A model generated the notes under the pieces. That model had not been told where the DNA came from and searched no databases. It worked only from the letters and a program-made list of their open reading frames with translations. A DNA stretch of 64,000 bases from Toxoplasma gondii ME49. Taxonomy: Eukaryota > Apicomplexa > Conoidasida > Eucoccidiorida > Sarcocystidae. The stretch lies in assembly GCF_000006565.2 (NCBI RefSeq), contig NC_031476.1, forward strand, positions 5,827,900-5,891,899, written 5' to 3'. Both the position numbers and the translations under genes were made by a program. Each line of letters opens with the position of its first letter. Position 1 is the stretch's first letter. Shown here in pieces: positions 1-11,914 of the stretch.

Positions 1-307
1 CGACCTACCAGCTTTTCAACAGATCAGCCTGCGTTCTGCTATTAGCCGTTCCCAAGTTTCAGCACGACAGTCTCGCACCGATGGTGTTTGCACTGCTTTA
101 CAAGGCTAGTCAATTCTTTGCTTTAGCATGTCCACATCTACGACGAGTCTCCCTTAACTCTTCGCTGAGGGTTTTAGCCGTGAACCACAAGCTAGGCGCT
201 TGTGAAATGAATGACTGCAAAGCCCACTGAGCGCTATATAGCCGTCTAATCGGCGCCGTGAAGAAGCCATTCACTTACACAGGCAAAACGTAGACAGTAC
301 TTACGAC

Positions 308-1792
308 ATGTCCCGATCAAACTCGAACTTGTTCCCAATTCGTTTTTCTCGCTTCAGAAAGCGCTTAGCAAGATGCGACTTAGGCCTACACTTACCGAGC
401 TTGTGTCAGGAACAAAACTTCAAAGGGTTGACTTCTACTTATCGCGCCAGTCTTCCCCTATTGCCACCCGGACACCAATTGCCTGCTGTGGGTGTCGCCG
501 ACAGGAGAATGAGAAAGCTGTCCAGACACCGCTGGCCACGAAATCGTTCTTGGTTGTCTGGTTGTCGCAGATGGGGGTTGAATCTTGTTCCTCTAGAAGC
601 AGATGCATGCTCGCTAGGTATTCAGAGGAAAGACACCAACGTTGAAAGGGAAGCATGCCGACAGCTCGGACTTGTAGCGTCTTTCTTCGATTTCTGTCCA
701 GCCACGGAGGCGACATGCCTCCATGCAGGTAAGCGGCTTATCCATTGGTGCGAATGCCACAGGTGCACAACACAGAAGTCAAAGACGTACCGAAAGACAG
801 AAAACCAAATCTGGTAGACGCTGTCTGTGAGTGTGGCCTCTTCGTCGTTTTTCCTTCCCGGTCAAGTTTGAGCACCGATAGCTCCGCTTCAACGAAACAT
901 CACAGACAGCGTAACATATGTATACCGTTATATGTATGTCAGTGTATATTCGTTTCCGGAGACTCAAGCTTGGTTCTACGTTCAGTTCGTGCTGATTCTC
1001 TTCTCTACACGTTTCTCATCAACAGGGTTTTGCTTTTGCGGGTAGAGTTGGACACAGTGATTCGACAAGCTCAGGAAAAGCAGACCAGAGACGAACTAAA
1101 CAAAGCAGCTAAGAGATGAGTGGCAGTCCCATGCAGGCACGAATCTCGTTTGCCCCTTCTTGCTTACCAGATGAAATAGGCGTAAGGCTAAAAGAAAATG
1201 TCTGGTGTGAACACCTGGATTCCAATGACACGGAGCTAGATCCGGAATGTGAGACCGTCGTATTCCGGCCAGGACAATGCAAGTAAGAACCAGCAAAGCA
1301 GCTCTGTAGAGTCTAGATGTATCGTGGTGCTGATGAGATTCTCTAGACCACACAGAGCCTCTATTCTCCCAAAACATGGAGTTTCCTTGAAACTGAACAC
1401 ATGTACAAACGATATAAATATGCAACAATAGAAATCTCGGCACCCATCTGTGTCGCAGTTATGTGCACCACAACTGTTATTCGTGCCGTTGCAAGGGTCA
1501 CATTAGCTAACCGGGAGAGGAGGAAAACAACACAGGTCTCGTGGAAGCCTCACATGGAAGAACGGAGGCATCGTCTTGCGTTTCTTCTTCCTGGTCGATG
1601 CAAGCATCCAGCCGACTAGAGATCAGTCCCACAGAAACAACCCTTTCATGACAACCAAGTAATCTACTCTTTTCAGCCCGGGTAGTTATACCTGTGTCTG
1701 TCCTGACTCTTTCAATGCCAATTTCCTTGGTAAATCTGTTTGCTTTTTAGGTACCTGATAAAACATTCAAAAGCCGTACCACTGGAGGATAA
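308..1792 (+). CDS. possible small spliced gene, low support
   Basis: Three segments can be joined with matching phase: 308-728 (opens at an ATG, ends at a CAG|GTAAGC donor, phase 1), 1459-1535 (acceptor TGTCGCAG, donor CAG|GTCTCG) and 1751-1792 (acceptor TTTTTAG, stop TAA). The last segment is also open in another frame to 1982. A further open stretch at about 1030-1119 (residues LDTVIRQAQEKQTRDELNKA, helical in character) looks like coding sequence but does not fit this chain. The first exon is rich in Arg, Leu and Cys and resembles no family I recognise, so its coding status is doubtful. The better-supported parts are the short exons in the second half. It could equally be a UTR or a non-coding transcript. 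Confidence 0.22.
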
Positions 1793-3915
1793 TCCGAGGA
1801 ACGATCCAGAAATCCGGCACTACACAACAGCGCATGCGTCCCTGTTTCAGTGCCTGATGAGCCGAACACATTCTGAGAGAGCACGACGAAAGCTTTCGGA
1901 TGCTTCTTGCCCAGAACTTGCTCTGGTTGTGCCTGAATTTTTCATGCTCTTGAAGATCTTGTCGTTCACAGTAGCGGTCTAGCGGGAAAAAGAGAAGCTG
2001 GAGATGATCTCGTCGCAACCGTGAAACGTTATTTCATTGTATTTGCTCGCCACTCGATAGAAACCGGCTTCTTATTAAATAAGACACACGACAACTACCT
2101 GACCGCGGGCAAGCCTTCAACCTAGTTCCTGCGCGCACCACACTCTCGTTGCTCGTGCGATTCGCGAGGCCATCGTGCTAGATTCCGTAACTTCCTCGAT
2201 CTCTCTTGGAGGACTCCACCACGATACAATACAGGCAAAATGTCCCTCTGCATCCAGTCTGAAGTGTACGAGTGTCTCAGAGCGTGCGCTGCTATTGTGC
2301 CACTAGTTCGCCCGATACTGTGTGATGTGTGATTTATACGCTGTACATTCTGAACCGCTCACGGTGCTTTGTGTTCCTCGAGGGTGATGATGCCAAAGGC
2401 AGAAAGGTAAGAAGTGAAGGCTGGACAGGGGCGTACATGGCCTCGCAGTCACACGTATGTTCGCAGAAATTTGCAGTACAAACATATTGTAATCGGTGCC
2501 AGCCAAGAGGTAAAGACATCCTTTCATACTTGCAAACCTACAGATATGGGAGCCGCCCTTTATAGGGACATCCACCTTTCTGCAGCATGACTCCGTCTTA
2601 GAGCACTGCATGTATACGCATAGCAGTATGTAAAGTTATCTGTTCCGTAGAACATTGAAAAGAGGCAAAATTGCCATGAGGGAAAGACTGCGCACAACTG
2701 TCTTCTGGCCAAAGAGAAGTTATTATCAAGAGTTCCTCGCGACGAGACGCGTCCTTCTCCGCCAGAACCTCGCTTGAAATCCCGTGTGCGACAGGCTAAC
2801 GGCAGAAATGCTTGCCAGTGTCCTCTGTTGACTAATTCCTACCTTTCACTAGTGTTTGGCCAAGCAAAACTCCCGAACACCATAAACAGATACTCTCCGC
2901 GTGCTATGGGCGCTTCTGTCTGGAGCCTCGATTGATGCATGCAGTGCTTTCCACTTTTCCAGCGTGACGATTTCCCCTCTTCCTCCTTTAGTGAGGAAGG
3001 GACGTGAAGGTAGGAAGGTGAAACAAATGAGTCAGAAACATACTATAGATGATTACGGGACGCGCATGCCAGTGTCTTCTTTTTTTCGGGCTTGCCCGGG
3101 GTAGCGCTCTTGCACAGAAGCGGGAGAAAAAGTGGAACTGCATGCAGCCGCGAGATGAAGTCATTGTTGGATGAGAGTTCCAAGGCATTCAGTTGCTGTT
3201 TTCCACTTTGCTGCTCCTCTTTCGTGATCTTCTCACCCACCCCTGTGTCCAGTATCTTTCTGTACCCTCCAACCACGATCCTGCACATCTTCTCTCATCG
3301 GGGCAGCAGGGTGTCGGACCCTCTTGAGTCCACAGAGACTCGACACAATGCGCGAGAATGTCTCAGGCAAGATCCTTCGTCACCTCCATTGTCTGTTTTC
3401 GGGGTATTGTGTATGCGACGGCCTGTGCTGTTCCTCGAATTAGTGGCTGGGGAGGAGAGACTCGGTGGAGGCACTTCCTGTCGGGTTGAGGAATCCTATA
3501 GCCTCCGGTTTCCAGCAAACACGTAATCCTGTTCCTTGTCCCGTTGTTTCTCCGCAACTATAACTTCTCACCACTTGAGCTCCCGACGCCATCGAGAAGC
3601 AGGACCAACGGAGGCGCTTTCTCTCGCAACACTTGTTTGCCTGACTCCTCGTGGTTGTCCACCCTCCCCGGGTTCCTTCATCCGTCTCACTGATCCGGCT
3701 CCCCCTTATTCGTTTTCGGTGGTTCCAATCCTTTTTTCCCCGTCTCGTCGCTCCTCTTCGTTACTACCGGTCTCTTTGGCCTCCTCTATGTTGCTGCCCT
3801 CTTTAGTCTGGTCTCCTCTGTGTGGGGCTCACCTGCCTGTGTTTCCTGCGTACCTCTGCTTCTTGAGTTTCTGCCTGCTGCGCGTTTCTTGCTTCACCTT
3901 GTGACTCTCTCCACC
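1793..3915. other. intergenic and 5' leader of the STEEP1-like gene
   Basis: I see no convincing coding exon here. The last 400 bases before 3916 are pyrimidine-rich (TCTCC, TTCC and CTCT runs), as expected for a coccidian promoter and leader. A TGCATGC element, a motif known to bind coccidian AP2 factors, lies at about 2936-2942. Confidence 0.4.
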
Positions 3916-4390
3916 ATGGCATCTCCTCCCAATCCTATGGGCGTGAGTCCAGGCGGCGATGTAGATGCCGCCGAACGCTTTGTGGTCGGAACGCGATTCT
4001 CTCCTTCGACGCCGGAAGCAAATGCTCTCTATGCAGCCGTTGGACAGAAGGGGCAGGGCCCTGCGGCTTCGCCCTACTCCGCATCTTTCGGGATCAAGGA
4101 CAATATGACCCTCGCGGACATTCGAAGGAAAGCTCAGGAAGAAAAGGAATATGGACGCGATGCCGCCCATCTCAAAAGATATAGAGTAAGTTCTCTCCCG
4201 CTCTCGGAACCTGTCGTTTTCCTCCTGTAAATACGCCTTTTTCTATGTCGAGCTGCGGTGCCAGGTGTTGTCTGTTCTCATACTGCAGAGGCATTTATGT
4301 GGATGGTTTAGGATGCAGGTGCACTTTTGCGTACACAGACTCTATGTAGTCATTTGGTTCGGGATATTAACAGATGTACGTTTACATCTA

Positions 4391-4421
<31 letters not shown>

Positions 4422-5861
4422 GGGTATGCACTTGCAGGTCTTCAGCCGTGTATCGTTTCTGCCCCCCGTGGCTCGTCTCTAGGTTTCATTTGACTGCTTG
4501 CGTAGGCGGCCTTCATCGAGCTTGCTTGATTTCCTCTCTGGAATCTCTGCAGCATCTCAACTACACTTCGGAGACGAGCGTTCTGCAGTTCACCGAAAGG
4601 AAACTGTCCACACTCTACTGCACTGTTTGTGGTGCTCACGCGCTGGTCACCGAAGTTGATTTCCAAAACCTTCCCCGCCGGGGATCAGACGACGCTGCCG
4701 TGCTCCAGGCAAGTTGACAGAGACCCTCCGCCATAGGTGGACCAGCAAATACAGCGGAAACTGCCTGTATGCTTTAGTCTCCATCGCTTGTGGGCAAATA
4801 CAACTATACGCGGTTTAAATTCAGACCGGTGGCGTATCCAGACACATGTGGTTTCGCCCATGCCCAGGGATGCGTAGGTCCTCATTTGTGATTCACACGT
4901 ATTGATTAGGGGTGCCAGTGGCTACGGATATCTGGTGTTCAGCAGTACTAGTGCCGATATTCCATTGGTGACTCACCTACCACAAACTCCCTGCACTGAA
5001 ATGTCTCCCGATGCTACGTTTCCATCTGGTTTACATGTGCTTTTCTCTGTTTCCTCACACGACCGCATTTTTGTGCATTTCGTTTTCTATATAGCGAGCT
5101 GCCCATATCTGTACGTGTTTGTGGATAGGGGCAGCGTCGCTTCGCTCAACTGATTGCGCTGGATCAGCGCCTGTGGCGGAGAAGGCTCGAGTGTCGGGCT
5201 CACTCGACTGATATCGCCGCCCTCACGGTCGGTGGTGTCCATTTTTTGATGTGCGTGTCGCACCAGCGGATCCTGCCTATGTTTTCAGATACTTGAAACG
5301 TTTAATAAGCTCTACACGGTCCCGGCAGAGCGCGTCCTGTTACGAAGGCCAGCGGGGTTGGAAGTGCAGTACAGGTCCGTCTCCTTTGTCCACACGCTGT
5401 GGAAGGAACGTAAAGGCACATATCAATATTTGCACAGCGGTAACGCGCGCTCCATATGGGCGTGCGTACATGATTACTTATGTGTAGGTAGATGCATGCA
5501 TGTGCTTCTGTTTGCGGTGGTTTTTACTTGAGTTCTTTCTCCTCTCCGTGTATAGTTGATTTTTATGGTGCTCGTCTTCAGTACCTCTTAGCATGCGCGC
5601 ACCCTTCACATACATGATTTGAATCAAAAAATACGTCTCTGAAGTTAATTCATGTCTCCACCATACCTTCCGATCCAGGCCGGTATTTCTATCTTGCGAT
5701 GTGTTTGGGGCTTGTCCAGAATGATGTGTCGCGACTGCGGCTTTCCACTTGGATACCGACCGGTGCCTTTCAACGAGCCAACTCGGATGGTATACTTTTT
5801 CAAGGATGCACTCGTGCCCGAACAGAGCCAGGCTGGCGCTCTGCAGCCTCGCAAGCGGTGA
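3916..5861 (+). CDS. STEEP1/CXorf56 (UPF0428) family protein
   Basis: Exons 3916-4185, 4553-4708, 5289-5374 and 5720-5861 join in phase to a 217-residue protein; the human homologue is about 222. The start is the ATG in CCACCATGGC. Exon 2 has the family core LYCTVCGAHAL, then the LPRR stretch. Exon 3 gives LLRRPAGLEVQYR, matching the family's YLRRPEGIERQYR element. Exon 4 gives CRDCGFPLGYRP, a Cys pair matching the family's CAKCGLPLFYQ. The four cysteines probably bind zinc. The human protein promotes ER exit of STING and is also found with splicing factors; apicomplexans have no known STING, so a nuclear or trafficking role is inferred. The 90-residue N-terminal exon is lineage-specific. The Lys-rich tail of the animal protein is shortened to PRKR. 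Intron 2 probably uses a GC donor. Confidence 0.85.
4394..4421. repeat. (AT)n microsatellite in intron 1 of the STEEP1-like gene
   Basis: An uninterrupted AT dinucleotide run of about 14 units. It lies wholly inside the intron between 4185 and 4553 and is likely length-polymorphic between strains. Confidence 0.95.
4709..5288 (+). other. probable GC-AG intron of the STEEP1-like gene
   Basis: The exon ends CTCCAG and the intron begins GCAAGT. That is a perfect donor consensus except for C in place of T at position 2, the usual form of GC-AG introns. The acceptor is GTTTTCAG at 5281-5288. A weak GT donor nine bases upstream (GCC|GTGCTC) would also keep the frame and would remove VLQ. Confidence 0.65.
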
Positions 5862-8745
5862 AATGCCAGCAGGTGCAGAAAGGCGTCTTAGCTATCTCGT
5901 CTCTTGTTCCTGGACTAGCAAGTCTTTTTGAAGAAACACTGGGAGCGATGGGAGAATAACAAAGAGCAGGAGATGCGGAAGAGATTCATCTGTGCAGTGA
6001 TCCGCCCAAATGAATCTCAGCGAGCGCCTAGACGCCACGTGTGCCAGGCGGGGAGACTGGTATGAGGGATCTTGTTCTTCCCTGTGTGGCTTTTTGCCTC
6101 TGTTCTTTTCAAAAACGTCGTTGCTCGAGAGGGTTTCGGAAATGCAACAGAAACAGTGTTTTGCCCCGGGTCATGTTGTCACTTGGGGAGTTGATGCTTA
6201 CGCGTAAAGGGATTTCGTACTGCGCTTTAAAGGCGCGTTTTTGATGCCGTGCACGTCGTTTCGTTCCATCAACAACAATGCAAGCCGATAACTGTTTATA
6301 CACAAACTTAGATTTTATATATTTTCATACTTATGGAACCCTCCTAATATAGTGCTTGAGAACTGCGATCTTTAGAGACTTTAGAGACAATATATTAGAT
6401 CGCTCCCTGTAAATCACGGTGTACACAGTCGTACCTCTTTAAGATGATCTGGTTAAAAACCGCCTGCGAATGCGTGGGGTCGCATGTGTTCAGCAAGTTA
6501 AGTTCATTGTGCACGGATTTCATAGTGCGCCAGCGTTCTGCTTCAAAAGGCAATGTGACGAGATACCTATAAGATCTCTACCCAAGGAATCCCGAACCCT
6601 CCTCTGTAATCAGGCTAAGGACGTGAATATATTAGCTTGAACAAATAATAGGGATTCACATCAGGAAAAACACCTACACTGTGTTTAGTAAGAATCCTCA
6701 ATGCCTGTCGTTGAGCCATCCGCTCGACGAAATAATATAAGATGCATTTCATAAAACTGAAAGCAAATGTAGGTGGGAAGTCATTATGTCAGATGACTGC
6801 GGCATATAATTCTCTTGGTTACTTTCCTTCCGACGTTTTCCTTCTGCAAAATGAACAGCGATGTTGTAATATGCTTCATTGTGCTTTCAGTCACGCAACG
6901 CTCTTTGGTCGAATACATGATATATATATGTAAGTTTCCGCTCTCGAACACACCTCTCCTATAAACGTAGTCATGCATTCGCAACGCGAGTTCGCCAGTG
7001 ATACGTTGGCTTCCTAAGCCCTCAGCGGATTACATACCCCTGTTCAACAAATCCGAAACGAGCGGTATTATCCGTGTTCTCGTATAGAAGGAATACCACA
7101 ACTGCATTTGCTATCCTCATACAGAAGAAATAGAGCGCTACTGGCAAGTCATTTTTTTCGCAAATTTTTTCTTCCTGTAAGAAAAAATCGTAGAAAACAA
7201 CATCGGTCCAAGAGAAGCAGCCATATCCGAAAACACGTGAGTCTACTAGTTCGGAAGCAAGACGTAGAAGGATTCAGGTTTATCCGGAAAGATAGTGGAG
7301 ATCCGCGGCTTTTACTTCTGTTGTGCTCTGCGTCTACCAAAAGCAGGGGGCTCCTTTTGACCGGAAGCAGCGGACCAATAAAAGGAGGCGAGAAGTTGGT
7401 CTTCCTCTGAATTTCCGAATGGGAGAGGGCGTGTGCACTTCTCAATATTCGTGCTTTACCAGTTGGAAAAGAAACGCGGGTGATGCAGAAACACAAAGGA
7501 GGAAACGCCATGGAAAAAGCCGTATGCCCGTTTATCGGGAGTCGTTCAGTCCGCAAATATCCCAGCTTTTTGCTACTATCGTTGTAGCTTGTCAGCTTCG
7601 TTTCCCGGTTTAGAGGACAGTGCAATGCTCCTGCTTCTCCCCTGCTGCTGTTCGTCTCGCCGAGCAATCGTTGGCCCTAAAACTCGAAGGTGAATTGTCT
7701 TCCGGGAATGGCCAGGGAAAATTCTTGCGTCACCGTACGAGAAGAGGAGAGGTTCGTGCCATGGGAGACGCTTCCACTCCCAACAGTGATGCTGTCTGCC
7801 TTTCACACTACACCCGTTATTCGTCTCATTAAGAAATAACTCAAGTGCTACACACTCAAGTTTGAAATGCAACTCTTTTCTAAACTCGCTGGTGTCGCGT
7901 GTCAGACTGTGACTTGCGGTAACCGAAATATCGCTTCATCATCCAAGGTCAACTTTCTGTGAAGGCGCCAATGCGGACGTTTTCGAAGCAAGTGACCACA
8001 CAATCTATTCATTCGCATTCTATGCATAATGAGCCGTAGGGAGCTATTTTGTTATGGAGTCACTACTAATTCACGGTTGAACTACGCAAATGTTACTGCG
8101 TTTCGGTCAATCTGAGAAGGCTGAGTCTACGAAGTTGCAGTTTTAAACTAGTGAGTGGCTTTCCTGCTGCGCTTGGCTTGGCGTGTGATCTCCGCCGAAG
8201 TAATGTCCTTAGAATTTCTTTTCCACAGCTTCCCATTGGCGATTTGCATTTGATCAGAACTCACTGGAGCGTATCTTTCTCTGTGTATGAACTTTTGTGT
8301 CTGTACGTCTGCAGGTTCGAACATCGGGGGACCCTTCACGTCCTCAGTATGGCAAGACATTAATTCCTAGTTATATTCGCGGCTGCGTCCCTATCGTGTT
8401 CCATCTGCAGGTTCATCTCTGATTTTTGCTCTGCAGTTATATATAGGATATGCGTTTCTGTAGACACATAACCTGGATCACAACCTGTTGGGATCCATAG
8501 TCTGTTCCATTTTTTTTACCCTCTATGCGGGTAAGACTTTTTCTCGTCTGGATGTTCTTCTCCGGGGGCAGGAGGAAACACTGAAGCATACCTTCCGGTA
8601 TGCACACATATCGGTTGTCGTGCTTCCACTCGGTTCACTATCTCCGCTTTCCAGTTCGTCTGCCCGTCGCCTCCGTTCAGCGCTGTGGGCAGATTCGACA
8701 TATTACATTTATTCCGGAAGACGAACGCGCAGACCTGTAGGCGTC
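5862..8745. other. intergenic, no gene seen
   Basis: This stretch holds the 3' region of the STEEP1-like gene, an AT-rich section around 6290-6760, and the upstream region of the dehydrogenase gene. Open frames here are short or lack splice sites and codon character. I support no gene in it. Confidence 0.45.
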
Positions 8746-11700
8746 ATGGAGATGCCAGCTGTGGTACAATTTCTCAGTGCCCCCGGGCCGTTGCTGGCCT
8801 TAGTCTTCTTCTTTTTCTTGTGGACTTCCGCCACGCTACTTCGCCTTCTGTGGGTTTCTATGGCGGCTCTGCTGCTGCGCGATTGCGACTTGGCTACCAA
8901 GCTTCTTACCGAGCGCAAAACCTATTGGAAAAATAGGGTCGCTTGGATCACCGGTGAGAAGAAATGAGCGAAGCATCAAGGAAAGCCTCGCCTCTTTGTG
9001 ACAACGCATGTGGATGATATCTCATGCTAGCCACATACTCATACTGGCAGGCGTATTTTATAATAGAGAACATCGACGTTCATCTCTTTCAGCGGAAGAT
9101 GCATGCATGAAGATATATGTCAACACGTTAAGTGCGTGTACGTGTATTTATCCAAGATGTGGAGCAGCGGTTCCACTGATGTAGTTAGACATGAAATACG
9201 TACAATTTTACAAATTTGCCTTTAGATGCGCCTCTTTCATCATTTCGACAAGACTTTGTTTTAATTGATCTCTGAGGAAAAAGATACGCAACGGTAGCGT
9301 CATGGGAATAAAGTACAAACACGTGCGCAATCGTCAGTGTGCATGAGTACGGAACATCCTCGAATACATACATGTGCATGCGTTCGTGTTGATATCACGT
9401 TTTTTTGACTCTCAGGTGCCTCCAGTGGGATCGGCCTGAGCCTGTGCCGCTTGCTCGCTGCCAGGCGTTGCTTCGTGATTCTCTCCAGTAGGAAAAAAGA
9501 AGATTTGATTAGTGCTCGTGACGATGCAATCGACTACAGCCAACGACATGGAGTCAAACGGTCTCCTGAAGACTTCCTCCTTCTCCCCTTTGACATGAAG
9601 AAACCGGAAACCTTCTTTGGGGTTGTGGATGAAGGACGACAGTGGAAGGGCAGGATCGACTTCCTCTTTAGTAACGCAGGTAAAAACATGGAAACTATCT
9701 AGAAAAGAGCTAATTAATAATCCTGAATCGGAGCATGTTGCTTTCAGTTCGATGGTAGTATCTGGGTACCAGGTTTCTCTCACTGTTACTGCGAGTGAAA
9801 CGGGTACACGCATGAGCGCGAATTGCTGGGTTTCGTTTTATCCCCTTCTCACACCTCTGTAACATTCGGTTATTCAGAGGCTCTTCTCTCACCCATGTTT
9901 TCGCCTTCTGCGCTCACGTTGTGGCTTGTCTTTCCCTCTATCAATCTCGCGTCAGGTGTCGCTTGCCGAGGCATGATGCTTCCCTCATCAATTGATAACG
10001 AAATCCTTCAAGTGAATCTCCTTTCGCAAATGGAATTTGTGAAGCTCATCGTTGCCCGCATGATTCAACAGCAATATGGACACATCATTTTTACCAATTC
10101 AATGAGCGCGAGAACCACCCTTGGAGGCCGGACCGCGTACAGCACAGCCAAAGGAGGTCTTCTCAATTTCTCATACGGACTCTCGCGTAGGTCTCAAAAT
10201 GGCCCGTTTTTGAAAAGCCAGCTCGCTTCATCTCTTTATCTGCTCTAATCGCGCACATGCTCCACACAGACGAAGAAGTACAAGACTCTCTCTGTACTTA
10301 TATTCCCCCGGTTGTCTGGATGTATGATGCTTTACGTATACTTACGCGCATCTGGCTGTGAGTAGGTGCACATTCGGCGTTGCTCATGGTGCGTGCGAGT
10401 ATGTAAATGGTGTGCACCCACGCGTATTCAAGCATGCATGAGCAGACGGATGATATGTGTGCCCGCGTACCCCACCGTTTTAAAATAATGCACTCATTGG
10501 GTAGTATGTTTTTGATGCCATACTTATGTACAAACACAAACATGCGTGACCAACTTTACGCATGTGCATGGCAATCTGGAAAGGGTCCCCGATACGCCTC
10601 TTGCTTATACTTGAGCGATGAAACTGTGTTATGTCTGAGAGCCTTTCTCTTAGATATCAGTGCAGGCATGAAACATCATCCTCTCCTGTTTGATTGTCTT
10701 CTTTGTTTCGCTTGTTTTATCTCTAAGGTGAGCTGAGAGGAATGGGAAGTCCTGTGCGTGTAACAACCGTTCTGCCCGGTTACATCAGAACGTCGCTCTG
10801 CGACCGAGAGCTATACGCGGATGGAACGGTTCCGAAAGGCGTGCACGTCGCCAAAGACATTCGCACTGGTAGGTTGCGGCAGCCGACAACGTGACAATAA
10901 TGGCGAAGAAGTGTAGGATAAAGCGGGGAAGGGATAGGTAACAGTGGGCGGATAAGTAGTGAGATGAAGTGGAAAACAAGGATGTGTATTCCACCTTCAT
11001 TTGTGAGATGGCCTGTCACCAGATCGAAAGGAGCTGACTCACGAGAAGCATACGTGCCAGAGAGGGCGCGTCAAACTGACCATTCGCGTGCTCCGACGTG
11101 ACAAGACATACTACCTTCATACCAGTGTGCAAGAATCCTTTCCGTTCCCCTTCATTTCTTTTCCCGTTTTCGTCGCTCCTCTTTTTTCCTCCACCGGCAC
11201 CTCTTGTGAACGGCTCCTGAGACCCGGCAAGGTATCGCTCCCGTTTCGGTGGCCTCTGCCTTCACTTTTGTTCGCCTTCCTCTCTTTCTTCTCGCCTCTT
11301 TGCCTTGTCTGCTTTCAGGTCTCTCTTCTGACCGAACAGCGGAGTTGATGCTCCGAGGCAGCTCTCGCGGTCTCTCTGAAATTTGGATCGGAAAGAATCC
11401 AGACCTTTTCTACATGTACGCCATGTACTACGTGCCAGATATCGCCAATTTGGTGGTTGACTACGGAGCCAGTTCCTACGCAAGAAACATCGAGGAGGAA
11501 ATCCGACAGCGGCGCTATGTCGCGCGTCGCGCCCGCGGGAATGGCACCGGTGGACCGCCTCCCGCCGACGAACCAGGCGCCGGCTTCAAGAAGCGAAAAG
11601 CGTCTGAAGATGTTGTGCATTCTGCCCCTTTTTCCTCTCCGCTTTCGTTTCCGCCTGAGCGACACCAACGAGATGAGGACGCATCGCCAGCGTCTGTCCC

Positions 11701-11914
11701 CTACGAGATGGCGACACATGCCGGTGAGAGGAGAAGCCGTGGCGACTCTTTGCCACCTGCGAAAGATGGCAAGGCAACAGCGGAATCTAAGAGCAGGGCC
11801 AACTCGAGAGTTCTTCCCGACGCATACGGCCCGATCGAGACTGTCGCGAATGCGATTTCAGACGCCGTCAGTCAACTAGGCAGGTTCGGGTCAATGGGAT
11901 CTGACACCGCATGA
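8746..11914 (+). CDS. membrane-anchored short-chain dehydrogenase/reductase, DHRS7-like
   Basis: Exons 8746-8953, 9416-9679, 9956-10186, 10728-10868 and 11319-11914 all join in phase 1 to give 479 residues. Residues 10-45 form a hydrophobic N-terminal anchor. The NAD(P)-binding motif TGASSGIG spans the first junction. NAG closes exon 2, and exon 3 carries the catalytic Ser (FTNSMSAR) and the YSTAK Tyr-x3-Lys pair. Exon 4 has the LPGYIRTSL loop after the catalytic helix. The end of the domain (EIWIGKNPDLFYMYAMYYVP) matches the C-terminal region of DHRS7-type enzymes. These are classical SDRs of the ER membrane that reduce carbonyls of steroids, retinoids or other lipids; the substrate here is unknown. 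The last 140 or so residues are Arg/Ser-rich and look disordered, well beyond the usual 300-340 residue enzyme. Confidence 0.88.

Noticed and set aside
7149..7667. 172-codon open frame on the - strand between two + genes
   Set aside because: No ATG at its start, no splice signals, no family resemblance and random-looking composition. Treated as intergenic.
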